Shown here piece after piece: positions 1-11,472 of a stretch of DNA of 64,000 bases. Position numbers and translations under genes: made by a program. Under the pieces are notes generated by a model that saw only the letters and a list, made by a program, of their open reading frames with translations, was not told where the DNA came from and ran no database searches. Within the stretch, counting starts at the first letter, position 1. Every line of letters starts with the position of its first letter. Source of the DNA: Hygrophila difformis (Eukaryota > Streptophyta > Magnoliopsida > Lamiales > Acanthaceae); contig JAOANR010000002.1 in assembly GCA_030278955.1 (NCBI GenBank), positions 23,174,057 through 23,238,056 of the forward strand, written 5' to 3'.

Positions 1-1867
1 ACAAGATCCCTAGTGTTCTAAACTGTGGTAAGTCGTTAATATGTTTCCATTTAAGTTTTTGAACCCGAAAACTCGATCTAACATTGGATTTCTTCTTCCG
101 ATTTGAAATCGTGGCCAAAGTCGGAAGCTTGACGTTGAGGAGATCCGTTCGTAGCAAATTTGGACGAGCCAGCGACCCTAGGATGACCAAAACTCCCTAT
201 CACTGTAAGTTGAGCCTTCCATATCAATACGGGTGGTTTAGGGGCGTCCGGTATAGTCGTAATGCGACGAAACGTAAAAACCGAAATTAAAAACCCCAAT
301 ATGTGCAGTTTTTGAAATCTGTCTAAAACTCATATTTCAAGGATTCAATCTGGGAAACTCAAAATTAGAATTTTAATCCTAACACATAAATCTAGGTTGT
401 GTAAAAATTTCAGACATTTTCGTTAACGTTTGCTATTTTAAATCGCATCGAAAAGAAACTGTTTTGACAAAACGTGTTTGAAATCTGCCTATGAACATGT
501 CCGAACTTAGTGAGTCTGTTTCTATATTTTGTAGTCCGATTTGATCTTTGCAATCTAAATGAAAGTTGTAGATAATCATGTCTAGTATATGTGGTTAAAA
601 TTTCAGAATTTTTGGAGTCCATTTGCTATGTCAAGAAGCCAATTGTCCGAACTGTGACAAATATGCTTCGGGACAGTAAACTGTTTTCGCATTAAACTCG
701 ATTTTTGACATGTTTCCTCAACTTATTTCGAGAAAGTTAAAACATGAAAGTTATTCGTTAGGGTGTTTTGCGTAGACTGTGAAAGTTTCAGATTTTTCAG
801 ACTTAAACCGAATTTTTAAATTGAAAAGGCGTAAACTGTGACGCCAAGTTACTTTTAAATCGAAGGATTTTGAAATTTCGAAACGAACGATCAAAGATTT
901 GAAATACGATACATCTATACTTTTGAAAAACCCCGATACATTAAATCTAAACGATACATGAGATACTTAGGTGGAGGGTGAGTGCTCTGCAGGGTGCCCC
1001 TCTAGCCTTTCTCTTCGGGCCTATAATGGACGAGAGAATTTGATGAGATATTACGCCAATCGGCGGGAGATACATGGCCTACTCTCTCGGGTTGTCCGTA
1101 TGGATTTCCCGAGGCTTCGGAGTGGTACTGGGTATGGCAGATACGGCTGCGGCCGCCGGATCACCGGCTAAACGAGATACTTACGAAACGGCTGCGGCCG
1201 CCGGATCACCGGCTATACAAAACACTGAGAAATGGTTACGTAACGGGGAAATAAAAGATTTAGTATTTTTAAGTATTTATTTAATTATGCATGTCTTTAA
1301 ATTATGTATTTAAATTATGTCTTTAAATTTCATATCATGACTAAATTGTTATTGTGGATTAAACGCATGTTCAAGTACACAATTAAAATATTATTTCCTT
1401 TAAAAATTTTGTGAATGCATGTTAGGATTAAAATTGTAATTATCTAATTAAACCCCTTTACTGTTATGTTAGGATCGACTTACTCAGTATTTTATATACT
1501 GATAAAATTGTTGTTTTCTCTTTTCTTTTCAGAGTATGAAGATAATGTATGAGCATATGCATTGGGGGATGGAAAAACTTTAACATTGTTTTATTGCTTT
1601 CATGATATTTGCATAACGGGCATGTAAATCCCGAGTTTTGGCCATGTCGGCCCACTTTACATTTTTCCGCTGCGATATATTATTACTACTACTATATGTG
1701 TGGATGATACTTATTATTATTTTTAAATAGATTCCGGACTTGTTTATTTAAACCTTTTGCAATACCTATAGCCTTGCATCTCTTTGGCAAGCTCGGAAAA
1801 TCCGTGCCTTGCTAGAGAGATGTGGCGGTGACATCCCGGCCTCGGTTATCAAATCCGGGGTGTTACA
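1..1867 (+). repeat. NAT-2-type LTR, 5' part outside the window
   Basis: Matches 46021-47882 and 53038-54898, the two LTRs of NAT-2, almost base for base, and ends in the same GGGGTGTTACA. About 1.87 kb of a 2.48-kb LTR is visible. No primer-binding site follows; at 1868 the sequence changes to another LTR type, so this is a solo LTR or a 3' LTR inserted into the LTR to its right. Its TSD partner lies left of the window. It carries the duplicated GGCTGCGGCCGCC unit (1144-1170 and 1189-1215). The short ORFs inside are not conserved as proteins. Confidence 0.9.
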
Positions 1868-3952
1868 TTCACTCTCTCAAATTCTCCTCACCAAGCCGAA
1901 ATCCCTTCGAGATCACTTTCCGACGAGTATTCTGGCGAAGACGGGACGACCGAGACGAAGCCTCTGCCTTCTAGAACCTTGGTAAGTTGTAGTATAGTGT
2001 TTAGTTCATCCATAAGTCTCAAAAACTCGAAATCTAACATCCTTTCCTTTGCTACGATTTCACGTCGGGGAACGAACAAAAAAGATCAAAGATGTTGGCC
2101 GTTCGTCGCGACCTTAGGACATCCGAAAAGCCCTTACAGCAACCATATTCTCTAACTAAGTAAGTTAAGACCTTACTCTTCAATTTTTGTGGTTTCTTGT
2201 CGTTTAAATTAAATGATCTAGACACGTAACTAAAATCGGTTTTCAAAAACCCTATTTTCGACCAATTTCAGTAACTCGACTAAATCCCGATCTTCGGGAA
2301 TTCAAACCAAAAACTTTCAAACATAAATTTTGTTCATAAGACTATAATCTACATTGTGTCAAAATTTCAGCCATTTCCATAAAGGTTTGATACCCCAAAT
2401 CATGATGTAAAGTTTCTGTGTAAAAACCGAACGTTCAAAATCCTGACAGTTTTAGTGACTCGACTTGATGCATGTTTTTCATCCGTTTCTAGACCGAATC
2501 AAACTTGCTTTCCTAAATAAAACTTGTAGGAAATTTTGTCTATATTATACATATAAAATTTCACGAATTTTGGAGTTCATTTGACATGTTAAATCAGACG
2601 AATTCAAACCTGTGTAAAAACTGATTTTTGAACCCGCGCGTGAACAGTGTGTTGATGACGATTTTTGAACACATAAATCTCATAATTTCCAAAATCTTAA
2701 AACATGAAAGTTGTTCATTAAGATGTTTTCTACAACCCATAAAATTTTCGGATCAATTGGAATTAAAATGATGTTTTAATCGGGCAGAAATCTTCCTTTT
2801 AAAGAATTCGAATTTTGACTCATTTCGAAACCTTATTTCCAAAAACTCAAAACATGAAAGTTGTTCGTATGGGTGTCATTGAGCCACTGGGTAAATTTCA
2901 GAATTTTTGGTTAAAGGATGAATTTTTAATTCAAAAAAAGGCGTAACCTGCGACAAGATGGATTTTTCGAACTCAAGAAAACTCGAACTATGAATCGCAA
3001 TATCGACTATCTTGTAAACGATGAAACATGAACTTTCGAAAAATCCCGTTCACTAAGCTGAGCCGATCCTCATGCTATTATTAATATGAGACTGCCTCGT
3101 TAGTGGTCTCCCTACTATCTGAGATTGCCTCATTAGTGATCTCGCGCGCTGTGTATTTATTTGGACTGCCTCGTTAGTGGTCCTACGCTCATTGGGACTG
3201 CCTCGTTAGTGGTCTCCCATTTATTTAGACTGCCTCGTTAGTGGTATTATGATTTGAGATTGCCTCGTTAGTGATCTCCCTAGTATGATGTCCTCTTCTT
3301 AGTTATTGGGATAGTGTTAAAAGACTTGTGTGTGTATTTAATTAAATTGTATTTATTTATCATGCTTTTAAATTATGCTTTTAAATTATACTTTTAAGTT
3401 ATGCTTTAAACTTTCGTATTCTAGTCTTATATAATAATCATGTCTTTCCGCTGCAAGTAATCTATAAATTTTAAATTAATTTTGATATGCATAAAAAGTC
3501 TAACTTTTAATTAAACACATGCAACCCCTTAATTGTTTAATTAGGAATTAACTTACTCGGTATATTTTTATACTGATAAACCTGTTGTTATTTTTCTTTT
3601 ACAGAGTATGACGAGTGATGCATGCTCATGCATTGGGGGAAAAATTTTCATGAACACTTTATCTCTTGCATTTCAATACTGTAAAATCGGGCCTGTTAAA
3701 CCCGAGTTTTGGCCATGTTGGCCGTGATTACTTTTCCGCTGCATTATTTACTCTATGACGTGCATAGATGATTACTATTCCGTATTTTGAAACTAAGTAT
3801 TATTATTTTCCGGACGCAATATTGAAATGTTTTAAAATCCTTTAAGTACCCATAAGCCTTGCATCTGTTTAGTAAGCTCGGAGAAGCCGTGTCTTGCTAG
3901 AGAGGTGTGGCGGTGACATTCCGGCCTGGGTTATCAAATCCGAGGTGTTACA
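1868..3952 (+). repeat. NAT-1-type LTR, 3' part
   Basis: Homologous to the 3' four-fifths of the NAT-1 LTRs (39469-42072 and 55921-58529), including the hairpin array, and ends in GTGTTACA. It starts abruptly where the preceding LTR ends, as expected if that LTR was inserted into it. No PBS follows, so it is a solo or 3' LTR. It is more diverged than the other copies and looks older. Confidence 0.88.
3088..3279 (+). repeat. Hairpin array in NAT-1-type LTR
   Basis: Six units share the core TGCCTCGTTAGTG, each flanked by arms that pair (GAGAC/GTCTC, GAGAT/ATCTC, GGAC/GTCC), separated by unrelated spacers of about 10-25 bases. Same array at 41204-41396 and 57659-57851. Arms change together while the loop stays constant, which suggests selection or copying as an RNA or DNA hairpin. 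Confidence 0.85.
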
Positions 3953-4376
3953 GCTGAGTAAGTCGATCCTAACATAGCAATAAAGGGGTTTAATTAAATA
4001 ATTAAACTTTACTCCTAAGCATGGCGATCGGTCTGGACTGCGCGGCCAGCACGCGACACCCATCTGGACTGCGGTCCGCACCGGTTCGTGCGATCCGTCG
4101 GGTCTTTTCCTCCTCTCTTTCGGACTTCTATCCTTCCACGTTTTCGGGCTTGATTTTCCAGGTCATTCTCGGGTTATGATTCTCATCCTAAATTTATTCC
4201 GACTCAAATTGATTTCATGTTTGAAAACTTAAGTCTGTCGGTTTTGGGTTCGTCGGCTTCTAAATCATCGTCTTTTCACTTCCGTGCATTTCCGACTTTA
4301 CGGGTTCTCGGAAACAAAACCTCTTTGCTCATCGGATTAAATTCTATTTTATATCCTAAAAATTACGGGTATTACA
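3953..4376 (-). repeat. NAT-2-type LTR, minus strand, internally deleted
   Basis: Positions 3953-4023 are the reverse complement of the distal part of a NAT-2-type LTR (compare 1430-1490). Positions 4030-4376 are the reverse complement of its first ~350 bases, ending in ACGGGTATTACA, i.e. the LTR start TGTAATACCCGT on the minus strand. About 1.7 kb between them is missing. The right flank is not a polypurine tract, so this was a 5' or solo LTR. The left part was probably interrupted by the 1868-3952 insertion. Confidence 0.8.
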
Positions 4377-4657
4377 ATTTCTTACCCCAAAACTGATTTT
4401 AACAAGTCAAAATGGGTCCGGCTCGGTCCATGGGGCGTGGGCCGGGTCCGAACATGGTTTGGTTCACTTGTCTTGAGCCATATATACCACAATGCACTCA
4501 CTTGAGCACTGGAGCTCCTATTCTTTTGTGGGTTTGAGCCCACTTATTCTCCATTTCAATCTCCACACACCTCCAATATAATCCATATAATAATTCCTTT
4601 ATTAATTAACCACAGTTAATTAAATTAATTATGTGTTAATTAAATCCGGGTGTTACA
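4377..4657. other. Unclassified LTR-like segment
   Basis: About 280 bases between an LTR end at 4376 and a TGTTACA at 4651-4657. It contains a CCATATATACC TATA-like stretch near 4478 and AT-rich sequence ending in CCGGGTGTTACA, which resembles an LTR 3' end. No second copy is in the window, so the call rests only on the terminal motif. No coding sequence recognised. Confidence 0.35.
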
Positions 4658-5055
4658 ATGCAACTACAGGCGCAGGCTAACAGATCTTCAAGTTCAAGTT
4701 CGAAGATGGATGTCAGCCCAACCATCCTTTCCCTCTCCATTTGCAGGAAAGCAACGAAAATGTCCTGCCGAGATAGAATTCCTTTTTCCAATAACAAACA
4801 CAAATGGCCACGCAATACTTATGGATCACCACCTATATACTGCATTCGCTGCACGACAACCGGGCGTTGCAATTTCTATAGCAAGATAACTAATGGAATG
4901 TAAAGGAGAATTTGACATAATGCTTACCATTCTATAGTAGTCTGTGATTCGATTCTGATATCAGTGTAATAAATGTTAGAAATCCGGCTACATGATCTAC
5001 TAAAATTTTCTTTTGAATAAGCATGATTTTAACATTCTAAGCTACAAAGGTTCAC
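4658..5055. other. Unclassified stretch, possibly exon-like
   Basis: Two overlapping plus-strand frames stay open over about 240 bases (4650-4889 and 4658-4903) and a TTTGCAG acceptor-like site lies at 4739-4745. I recognise no domain in either frame. From 4904 the sequence is AT-rich with no signal. It could be a scrap of a host gene or of an unrelated transposon; ATH is inserted at its right edge. Confidence 0.3.
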
Positions 5056-6736
5056 TGTAACACGGTATCAAGCTTGCAGTATTTATTTATTTGTCGGGAT
5101 CGTTCATTGGAGAGTTATACGATAGAAGAATTTAATAACATTATGAATTTATATTACTGAATATATTTTTTGGTTCGTTATGAGTAATGATTATGTCTAA
5201 AATCTAAAGCTCAAAAGTAAATGCAGTAAGGTAATAAAGCAGTAAAGAGACATTATTGAAACACAGTATATAAAAGAAAACATTTAAATGTTGATTGGAG
5301 TGTAAATTCGAGTTTAAGATGGACTCAGACAAATCAAACAAATCAAACTCCAGCCTAAGGAACCATGCCTTGCTAATTAAAGAAAATGAGCAGCTCAAAG
5401 AGGCGAAATAAGTCCTTTATCTAAATCTGTTCATCCTTCATGTGTTCGATCACTTTCCCAAGACGAGTACTTATGTTCTAGTGTCATGACACTTAAGCAC
5501 TGAACTCATGAGATACCTTTGCTAAGAGATAATCGGTCAGACTTATCTCTTGGCGTAAGCTTTCAGAAATATCACTTAATCTGTTTCTTCCGGATTCAGA
5601 TTAAGCCATTGAATACTCAAGGTCACATCTAATCCTTCTCATACTAGTCTGAACCTGTTGTTGTCCTCTTACTATTTTGATAAGAGAAATATCCTATACT
5701 CCTTACTTGAATGTCCTCTATAAGAAATAGAAAAGCACATATTTAAATCTATCATTCAAGGGTTGTATAGGACTAAACTCCTCCTCAAAATAATTCCAAC
5801 AAGTATTTGTTAGAAATAATAATCCTGTAAGTATATCAAGATGAAATTGCTAATCAAAGTCCTTGACTCATCTGGATTACTCAGATTCATACTGATGAAT
5901 TAGCTTGAGAATTCTCTGTAAATAAATCTAAATACTCATGAATTGACTCAGGATTAATAAAATCTTACAAGTCTATTAACCTCCTACCCATAGCATATGA
6001 TTGATAATCCATAAATCTATGATCCCTGGAAGTTAACCCTTTTAAGATTCTTATTAATTCTTGAGACAAAAGATGATTTTTGAAACATCTTTCCCTTTTA
6101 AACGACAGGTACTCAATATCCAACTTCAGAACAGGTTTGTTCTTCATTATCCTAAGTAATTAATGAACAAACAGATTTGTATCATTATTTCTACTCAATA
6201 AGCTAATGAAAATAGTGATAAGAGAATTATATGCAGTCCAATTGTATTCTGATGAAAGCATAATACTCAGCAGTGAGTCTGGGAAATATCCCAAAATATT
6301 ATGAGTATAAGTAATATTATATGTATAGAGAAACGATGAGGGTTCTGAATCCTCTAAGTAAAATGCTAGGATGCTCCCAAAATATAGGTTGGGAACTAGA
6401 CAGAAAATAGGGAATTTCTCCCCTATAAAAAGAGTTTGAGAATCAATCCTGCAAAATAGGTATCCAAGATAACTTGCAGTAATTATCTTGGGGGTTTAAA
6501 ACTATGAACATTCTAATTTTCCGCACGCTATATGTGTAAAGCGTGGAGGGAATTAATATTCAAAGAATGTTCCTTCAGATTTGATTAATACAAGGAATCT
6601 TCGCTGCAAAATCTGAATTATGCCGCGAGGGTATTTAAATCATGTTTATACAATAGGTGGTATATACTTATAGCAAGGATATGTTTGTTTTCCCTTCAGA
6701 AAAGGAACCAATTATGTTGTCATCTCAGATTGTTCC

Positions 6737-6764
6737 CTCGCTTTGTTCAAGTGAACAAAGCGAG
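6737..6764. other. Perfect 13-bp hairpin CTCGCTTTGTTCA in ATH LTR
   Basis: CTCGCTTTGTTCA, two bases, then TGAACAAAGCGAG. The same perfect palindrome is in the other LTR at 20668-20695. The arm is the same motif found in the array at 12421-12800. Neighbouring LTR hairpins with GCGAG or GCGTG feet lie near 6522-6550, 6600-6640, 6809-6842 and 6893-6928. Confidence 0.85.
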
Positions 6765-7849
6765 AGTTCTGATATGGCATGTTTGAGAATTTAAGAAGAT
6801 AAGTTGTTCCTCGCGTTATCTCAGTAATGAGATAGAACGAGGACATGAAATTTTTTAGAGGAAAATGCTAAGTTAAAGATATATTGAAGGCCTTCCTTGC
6901 TCTAGTCCATATCTAGATATTGCGAGGAAAGTTTCTCTACCTTGGTTAGGAAAATAAATTCCAATGTTTTCAACTCTCAAAGATTATCACGCTATGTTTA
7001 ACACTGCATAGGTCCTTAAGAACTTAATGAAAATTAATTCATTAACCCTAAATGTTATCATCAAGAACCGAAATCTGATTAAAAAAATATAACTGGAAAA
7101 TTTATACATTCAATCATCTTGTAAAAGATATTAACAAACATCGAGAACTGTAATTCCAGAACTTCTAAGAAACATGTATTTGCAAACTTTACAGATTGAC
7201 AAATTGTGAAATGAATGAAATTACAGAAAATGGATTGTATAGTTCCTAAGAAATTCTGATTCAAACAGATTATCGAGAATTAAGATACTTCCTTGGAAGA
7301 TTAAAGAAATCCAAACAACGAATTCGAATCAGGAATGCGGAATTTTCTGCTTTAAGAAAACACAACTAAAACTCTCAATTATACATGCAATTCCTCTTAT
7401 TCTGACCATCGTTTTTACTAATCCAGTCATGAGAATTCAATAATTTCGATCCAAAAGAGAAACTATTCAATATAACATTTAATTTTCCTCCAAAAATCAT
7501 AAAATGTAACAAGAAATGTAAACAAAAACACCTGGAGATCTGGATCTCATCGGAAAAATGCGAAATCCATTCAACGGAGTTGCGAAAACAAGATAAGTAT
7601 TCGACGGTGCGATGGTGAAATTACATCCCGAATGCCATCCCTCTCTCCAGATATTCATTAATCTAATCTAATCTATCGAACAAAAGTTCAACTATCTGCT
7701 GTAAAACTAAACTCAAATCTGAAGAACACAAAATAATTGCAGAATGTAAACCCTAACTACCTACCTACAAAGCTCTAAAATGAAAAAGGAGAATATTGAG
7801 AGAATTTTCTTCAATCTCTAGCTTAGCTTGAGCTAACTCGCACAGGTCT

Positions 7850-7857
7850 TATTTATA
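7850..7857 (-). promoter_or_regulatory. TATA box of ATH LTR
   Basis: TATAAATA on the minus strand (TATTTATA on plus), about 570 bases into the LTR, a normal place for the U3 promoter. Transcription would start near 7820. The right-hand LTR is cut before this point, so the copy that would drive gag-pol lies beyond the nested insertions. Confidence 0.6.
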
Positions 7858-8427
7858 GGCTAACGAAAATAACCGTCTTCCACCTGAGCAGTAACTACTC
7901 GTGCAATGAATCATTCTTATTGCCCCACGCTTCGTCCTGTTCCTGTCAAAGCGAGGACGATGTGAAGTTGCTTCCTCCGATGAAGCGAGGTCTTCACAGT
8001 CTTCATCAAATAATGTTCTTCTCGCCATAACTCTTGCCTTCCTCGACTCGTGCAAACTTAGCTCTTCTCGCGATGTGTTTTTGATATCGCGTGGACTTTC
8101 CAGACTTATGCAATTTTGTTTCCGCATTCCTCGCGTCAATCCTTCCATACTCGCGACATGAATCAAGCTTCTTCCTCGCAACATCATTTTACTTCCTGTT
8201 AGCAAGGCAAAACTCAATTCTTGACAAGAAATAATGCGAGATAAAAACATCAAATTTATTCCAACAATTCTGAGTTATTTTATGCAAATTCAGATTCCTA
8301 TCATGATCCCTATCTTCCAAGACTTTTGACATTCAGTTCTTCATATAATATCAAGGAAAATAAGATCAAAGATCATATTTAGGAAAACAATTTAGGCAAA
8401 AATGACAGTCATTAATGGCTGTCATCA

Positions 8428-8438
8428 CCATCCTCACA
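8428..8438 (-). promoter_or_regulatory. ATH polypurine tract
   Basis: TGTGAGGATGG on the minus strand directly before the TGATGACAG LTR start, preceded by CTTGAGGACAAG, a sequence common just upstream of plant Ty3 polypurine tracts. It would prime plus-strand DNA synthesis. It is weaker than the G-runs of the other elements here. Confidence 0.55.
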
Positions 8439-9503
8439 TTTAGAACCACTTGTCCTCAAGTGGTAGGGAACTGCAAAGTTTCAAAGAACGAGTCTAAATT
8501 GTAGCCTCCATAATTCAGAATGAGTATAAGATTTCATTGGATCCCTGCCTTCGCTTTTCAACTATTTCAAGCTTGACTCATTCGATCAATTGATGCTTCA
8601 TACTTGACTTCTAATTTAAAAGACTCAATGAAAGTATTGACTAGAGTGATTTCCATTTTCTATGAGTTATTGTATTGTCCCTCAGTTAGTCAGATTATCT
8701 CCTTTCACGCTCAATCCTATCCAACTCATGTGCATACCTTGTGCTTCTGAATCCTTAGCCAAAAAGAATGAGTTTTTTTTTTTAATCAAGGGGTGGCTTT
8801 TCGTGGCTTTCAATAGCTCGGTTTCACATTATTAGGAGGAGTCGCATGACCTGACATTGCAGATGAAACTTCAACTCCCCTGCCCTTGACTTTGCTCTTT
8901 TAGAGTTCTTCAACCCTAAGTCAGAGGGGCAGTTGTGCCAGCTATTTATATCCACGTTATTTTACCACGTTTGTTTCTAAAGTTTCCCTTATTTTGGCTT
9001 TGGACTCATACTTCACTTGATGCGCACACTCATCTTTTAAGAGAGACTAGATTGGATCAATCCTTCTTACATTAGTCCAATTTGTTGTTTATAGTATGTA
9101 AATCACTCAAGTTAATAAAATCAAAGAGTCTTCAAATTATTCATCTAGTAATGACATCAATCAATCTCAAAGTACTTCAAAAGCGGTTTCAGATACAATT
9201 GAAATCTATCAAATGTATATATATGTCATCAGCCACTTAGACTTAGTCTTCTACTTCTTTAACAACTTCCTATCCACTTAAGTCCTGGTTCTAATTATCA
9301 AAGCATTTCCTAGATCATAGTATATCGGTTCTACAACATGACTTGATCTAAAGCTCATTCATTCTATCATAATCAGACAGTGAATTCAAAATTAAGCAAG
9401 CAAAAGTTCAAATGAGAGAAATAAAAGATAAATGCTATAAGTAGAATATACAAAAAGAAAGAGTTTGAAGTACTCCCCTGTGAGAATGTCTGCACTTCTT
9501 GAT
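8439..9503. other. ATH 3' non-coding region
   Basis: About 1.07 kb between the coiled-coil ORF and the polypurine tract. AT-rich, with a T-run at 8775-8784. No long frame or recognisable motif on either strand beyond the CTTGAGGACAAG near the tract. Confidence 0.5.
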
Positions 9504-10056
9504 CTATGCAGTTCCTGATGGATCATTGTTTGAGTCTTTGGGTGGTGCTGAAGGTGGCTTCATAGTGTCTACTACCAAGGTGGCTAGGATATCTACCAGC
9601 CTTGTGCTGTTCTGTTGCTCTTGCCTCCTGAGCTCCATATCCCTCTCTCTCTCTTATCTTCTTTCTTCTAACTCTTCTCTCCTCAGTCTCTCAAATCTAT
9701 CCATCTCCTCTCTTCTCATTCTTTCCTGTCTTCTCCTGCCTTTCCATCTCCTCTTTTCTGAGTTTTTCATCAGTTTGAATCCTGGCATGCTCAAGCTCAA
9801 TCCTCTTCTGCTCCATCTCTCTTTGTATGTGTTTGTCTTCTGACATGGTTTTTACCAACATTTCCATAAAGTGTGCAAAACTCTGGATTGAAGTAATCAT
9901 GTTATGAGATTCATTCACTGACACTGTATTTCTCAATGGTTGCCTTGGAAGTTGGGATGGTGCTGAAAGATTACAAGATCGGATTTTATTATCACTACCA
10001 TGCTGCCTTACAAAATACAGAAGACTTAGATCATTGACCAAAATTAAGCCTGGCAC
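9504..10056 (-). pseudogene. Broken charged coiled-coil ORF in ATH
   Basis: No ATG opens the frame at 10056; the first internal Met is near 9900. The frame runs to 9697 and its second half (EMEQKRIELEHARIQTDEKL and similar) is a highly charged helix rich in E, K, R and Q with coiled-coil spacing. After a frameshift near 9700 the same charged pattern continues (REEMDRFERLRREELEERR), crosses one in-frame stop and ends in a Pro/Ser tail at 9504. It starts 33 bases downstream of the broken F-box paralogue. Function unknown. Coiled-coil tails of this kind occur in many plant transposon-borne ORFs, which is weak evidence only. Confidence 0.5.
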
Positions 10057-10089
10057 TAGAATGACAATTAGAAAATCTTATCAAACATA

Positions 10090-10799
10090 TCATCCCTCTC
10101 CTTCTTCATCTGAAAAATCTTCTGCAGAGTTATGAGTATATAAGGCTTCTCTTGCCAATAATCTGAAGTCTGCTACTGCTCTAGTTGCATCGCAGCATAG
10201 GCAAGTGACTTGATCAACATGATAGTTAAAGTATGGTGGCCCATGTATGATCTCCCAGTAATGCTCATCAAACTTACAAAATTCTCTCTTAGTCTGCCCT
10301 AAAAATGGGTTTGGAACAATTTCCCATTCTGAGATTAAAGTAAGAAAGCTATATCTAAGATCATAGCTATTAGATCTATCAATTAATATTGGGCTTATTA
10401 GATAGAGCCCTTTATCTACATCTCCCTTAGAAACTTTACTTAAACATCACAAGGCTTTAATATATTGAGAAAACCTATGGTTATCATTAATCCCCTCATC
10501 TAGAACTCGAAGAGCTACAGTTTCTTCACCCTGTGTAAATAATTCCAGTGCTTTCCGAAGATTCAGAGTAGGGTTATGAGCCCTTCCAGAAAATCAATCT
10601 TTCCGAGAGACTCTTTAGAGATACTTTTAAAATCAGAATCTTCTAGGTTGAACCTCCGAAATACAGTAGGATGATTTGAAGCAGTTCTGAATAAGGTGCA
10701 AGTTGATTTACAGTGGAGCAAATCCCTGAAGCTGCTCTGCCCTACTCGTGACAGAATCTCTCCAATGATATCCAGTGGAAGATCCGTCAGTTGTAGCAC
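10090..10799 (-). pseudogene. Degenerate F-box paralogue in ATH
   Basis: The frame begins without an ATG at an F-box (LPLDIIGEILSRVGQSS, then DLLHCKSTCTLFRTASNHP) that aligns with residues ~14-50 of the intact ORF at 11473-12213. A frameshift near 10575 moves the homology to another frame (LNLRKALELFTQGEE, then VLDEGINDNHRFSQYIKAL), an in-frame TGA follows near 10450, and the rest (NPFLGQTKREFCKFDEHYWE, GPPYFNYHV, LCC) again matches the intact protein. It is therefore a tandem paralogue, disabled by loss of the N terminus, a frameshift and a stop. An intact version would have been a substrate receptor candidate for an SCF ubiquitin ligase. Confidence 0.7.
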
Positions 10800-11472
10800 A
10801 GAGAACTCAGAGGAATGCTCTCCAATATTAGTGCTGTTAAGCGAGTTTTAAAGAGAGAATTAGATTTGGTTTCATTAACGAGAAATCCAAGACTATGATT
10901 CTAAGAGTTTTAACAAAATCGCAGTCAGGCAAGAAATGCAAAATGCAAACCCTAGTATTGCGAAGCAAGCATTTCTGTGCAAACGAAAGAGCAAGCAAGC
11001 ATTGCGAAGTTAAGCATCACCAAGAAGAAAATAGAATATACTTAAAAGCTTACGGATTATCGCCTCCCATTGCTTCTTTTGGTAAGATTTCTCGGACTGT
11101 GAATAATGCGATTCGAGAGAGAAAACTAGACTTATGGCGGTTTCGAACTTTTGGAAAGAGTAAATGATGATGGAATTTGAAATGACAACTGAAGAGAAAT
11201 TAAAAAGAAACTAAGCCGCCCTATATTAGGCTGAGTACAGAGAGGGTTACGAGAGTAATTTTTTTTCCTCTCTATAGAAAGGCAATGATTAGGCCTAGTT
11301 ACCTATAGGAGAATCTTTATTAATCAGAATATTAAAAATATCTGAAATAAAATCTGAAGGTTAGATCAAACTCACCTTTCCAAAAGGATAAAGCGAGAAT
11401 AGACCAAAGCAATAAATACAAAGGCAATAATTACAAGACTTAGAAGATATAAAGACTTAAAAGATCAAACAA
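10800..11472. other. Spacer between the two F-box genes
   Basis: About 670 bases. Plus-strand frames here (e.g. 10895-11167) show no domain or paralogue support. It contains short repeats of GCGAAG/GCAAGCA near 10960-11010 and may hold a former promoter of the downstream paralogue, but I see no convincing TATA box. Confidence 0.4.

Larger units (their letters stand above)
5056..8427 (-). repeat. ATH 3' LTR
   Basis: Positions 5061-6930 match 19061-20855 in the same orientation with small indels (for example 5320-5355 has no partner on the right). The inner end is set where a purine-rich GTGAGGATGG on the minus strand meets TGATGACAGCC. The outer end is uncertain: homology with the other LTR fades at about 5061 next to TGTAACACGG. 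U3 runs from 8427 to about 7820; the rest, with several GCGAG hairpins, would be R-U5. A 134-codon frame in U3 (7849-8253, minus) has no recognisable product and is not called. Confidence 0.78.

Noticed and set aside
7849..8253. 134-codon minus frame in the ATH U3
   Set aside because: No recognisable domain, overlaps the TATA box and GCGAG hairpins, and the other LTR copy is not available for comparison.
9499..9843. 114-codon plus frame rich in Leu and Ser
   Set aside because: It is the reverse of the charged coiled-coil ORF; a Leu/Ser-rich product is the expected shadow.
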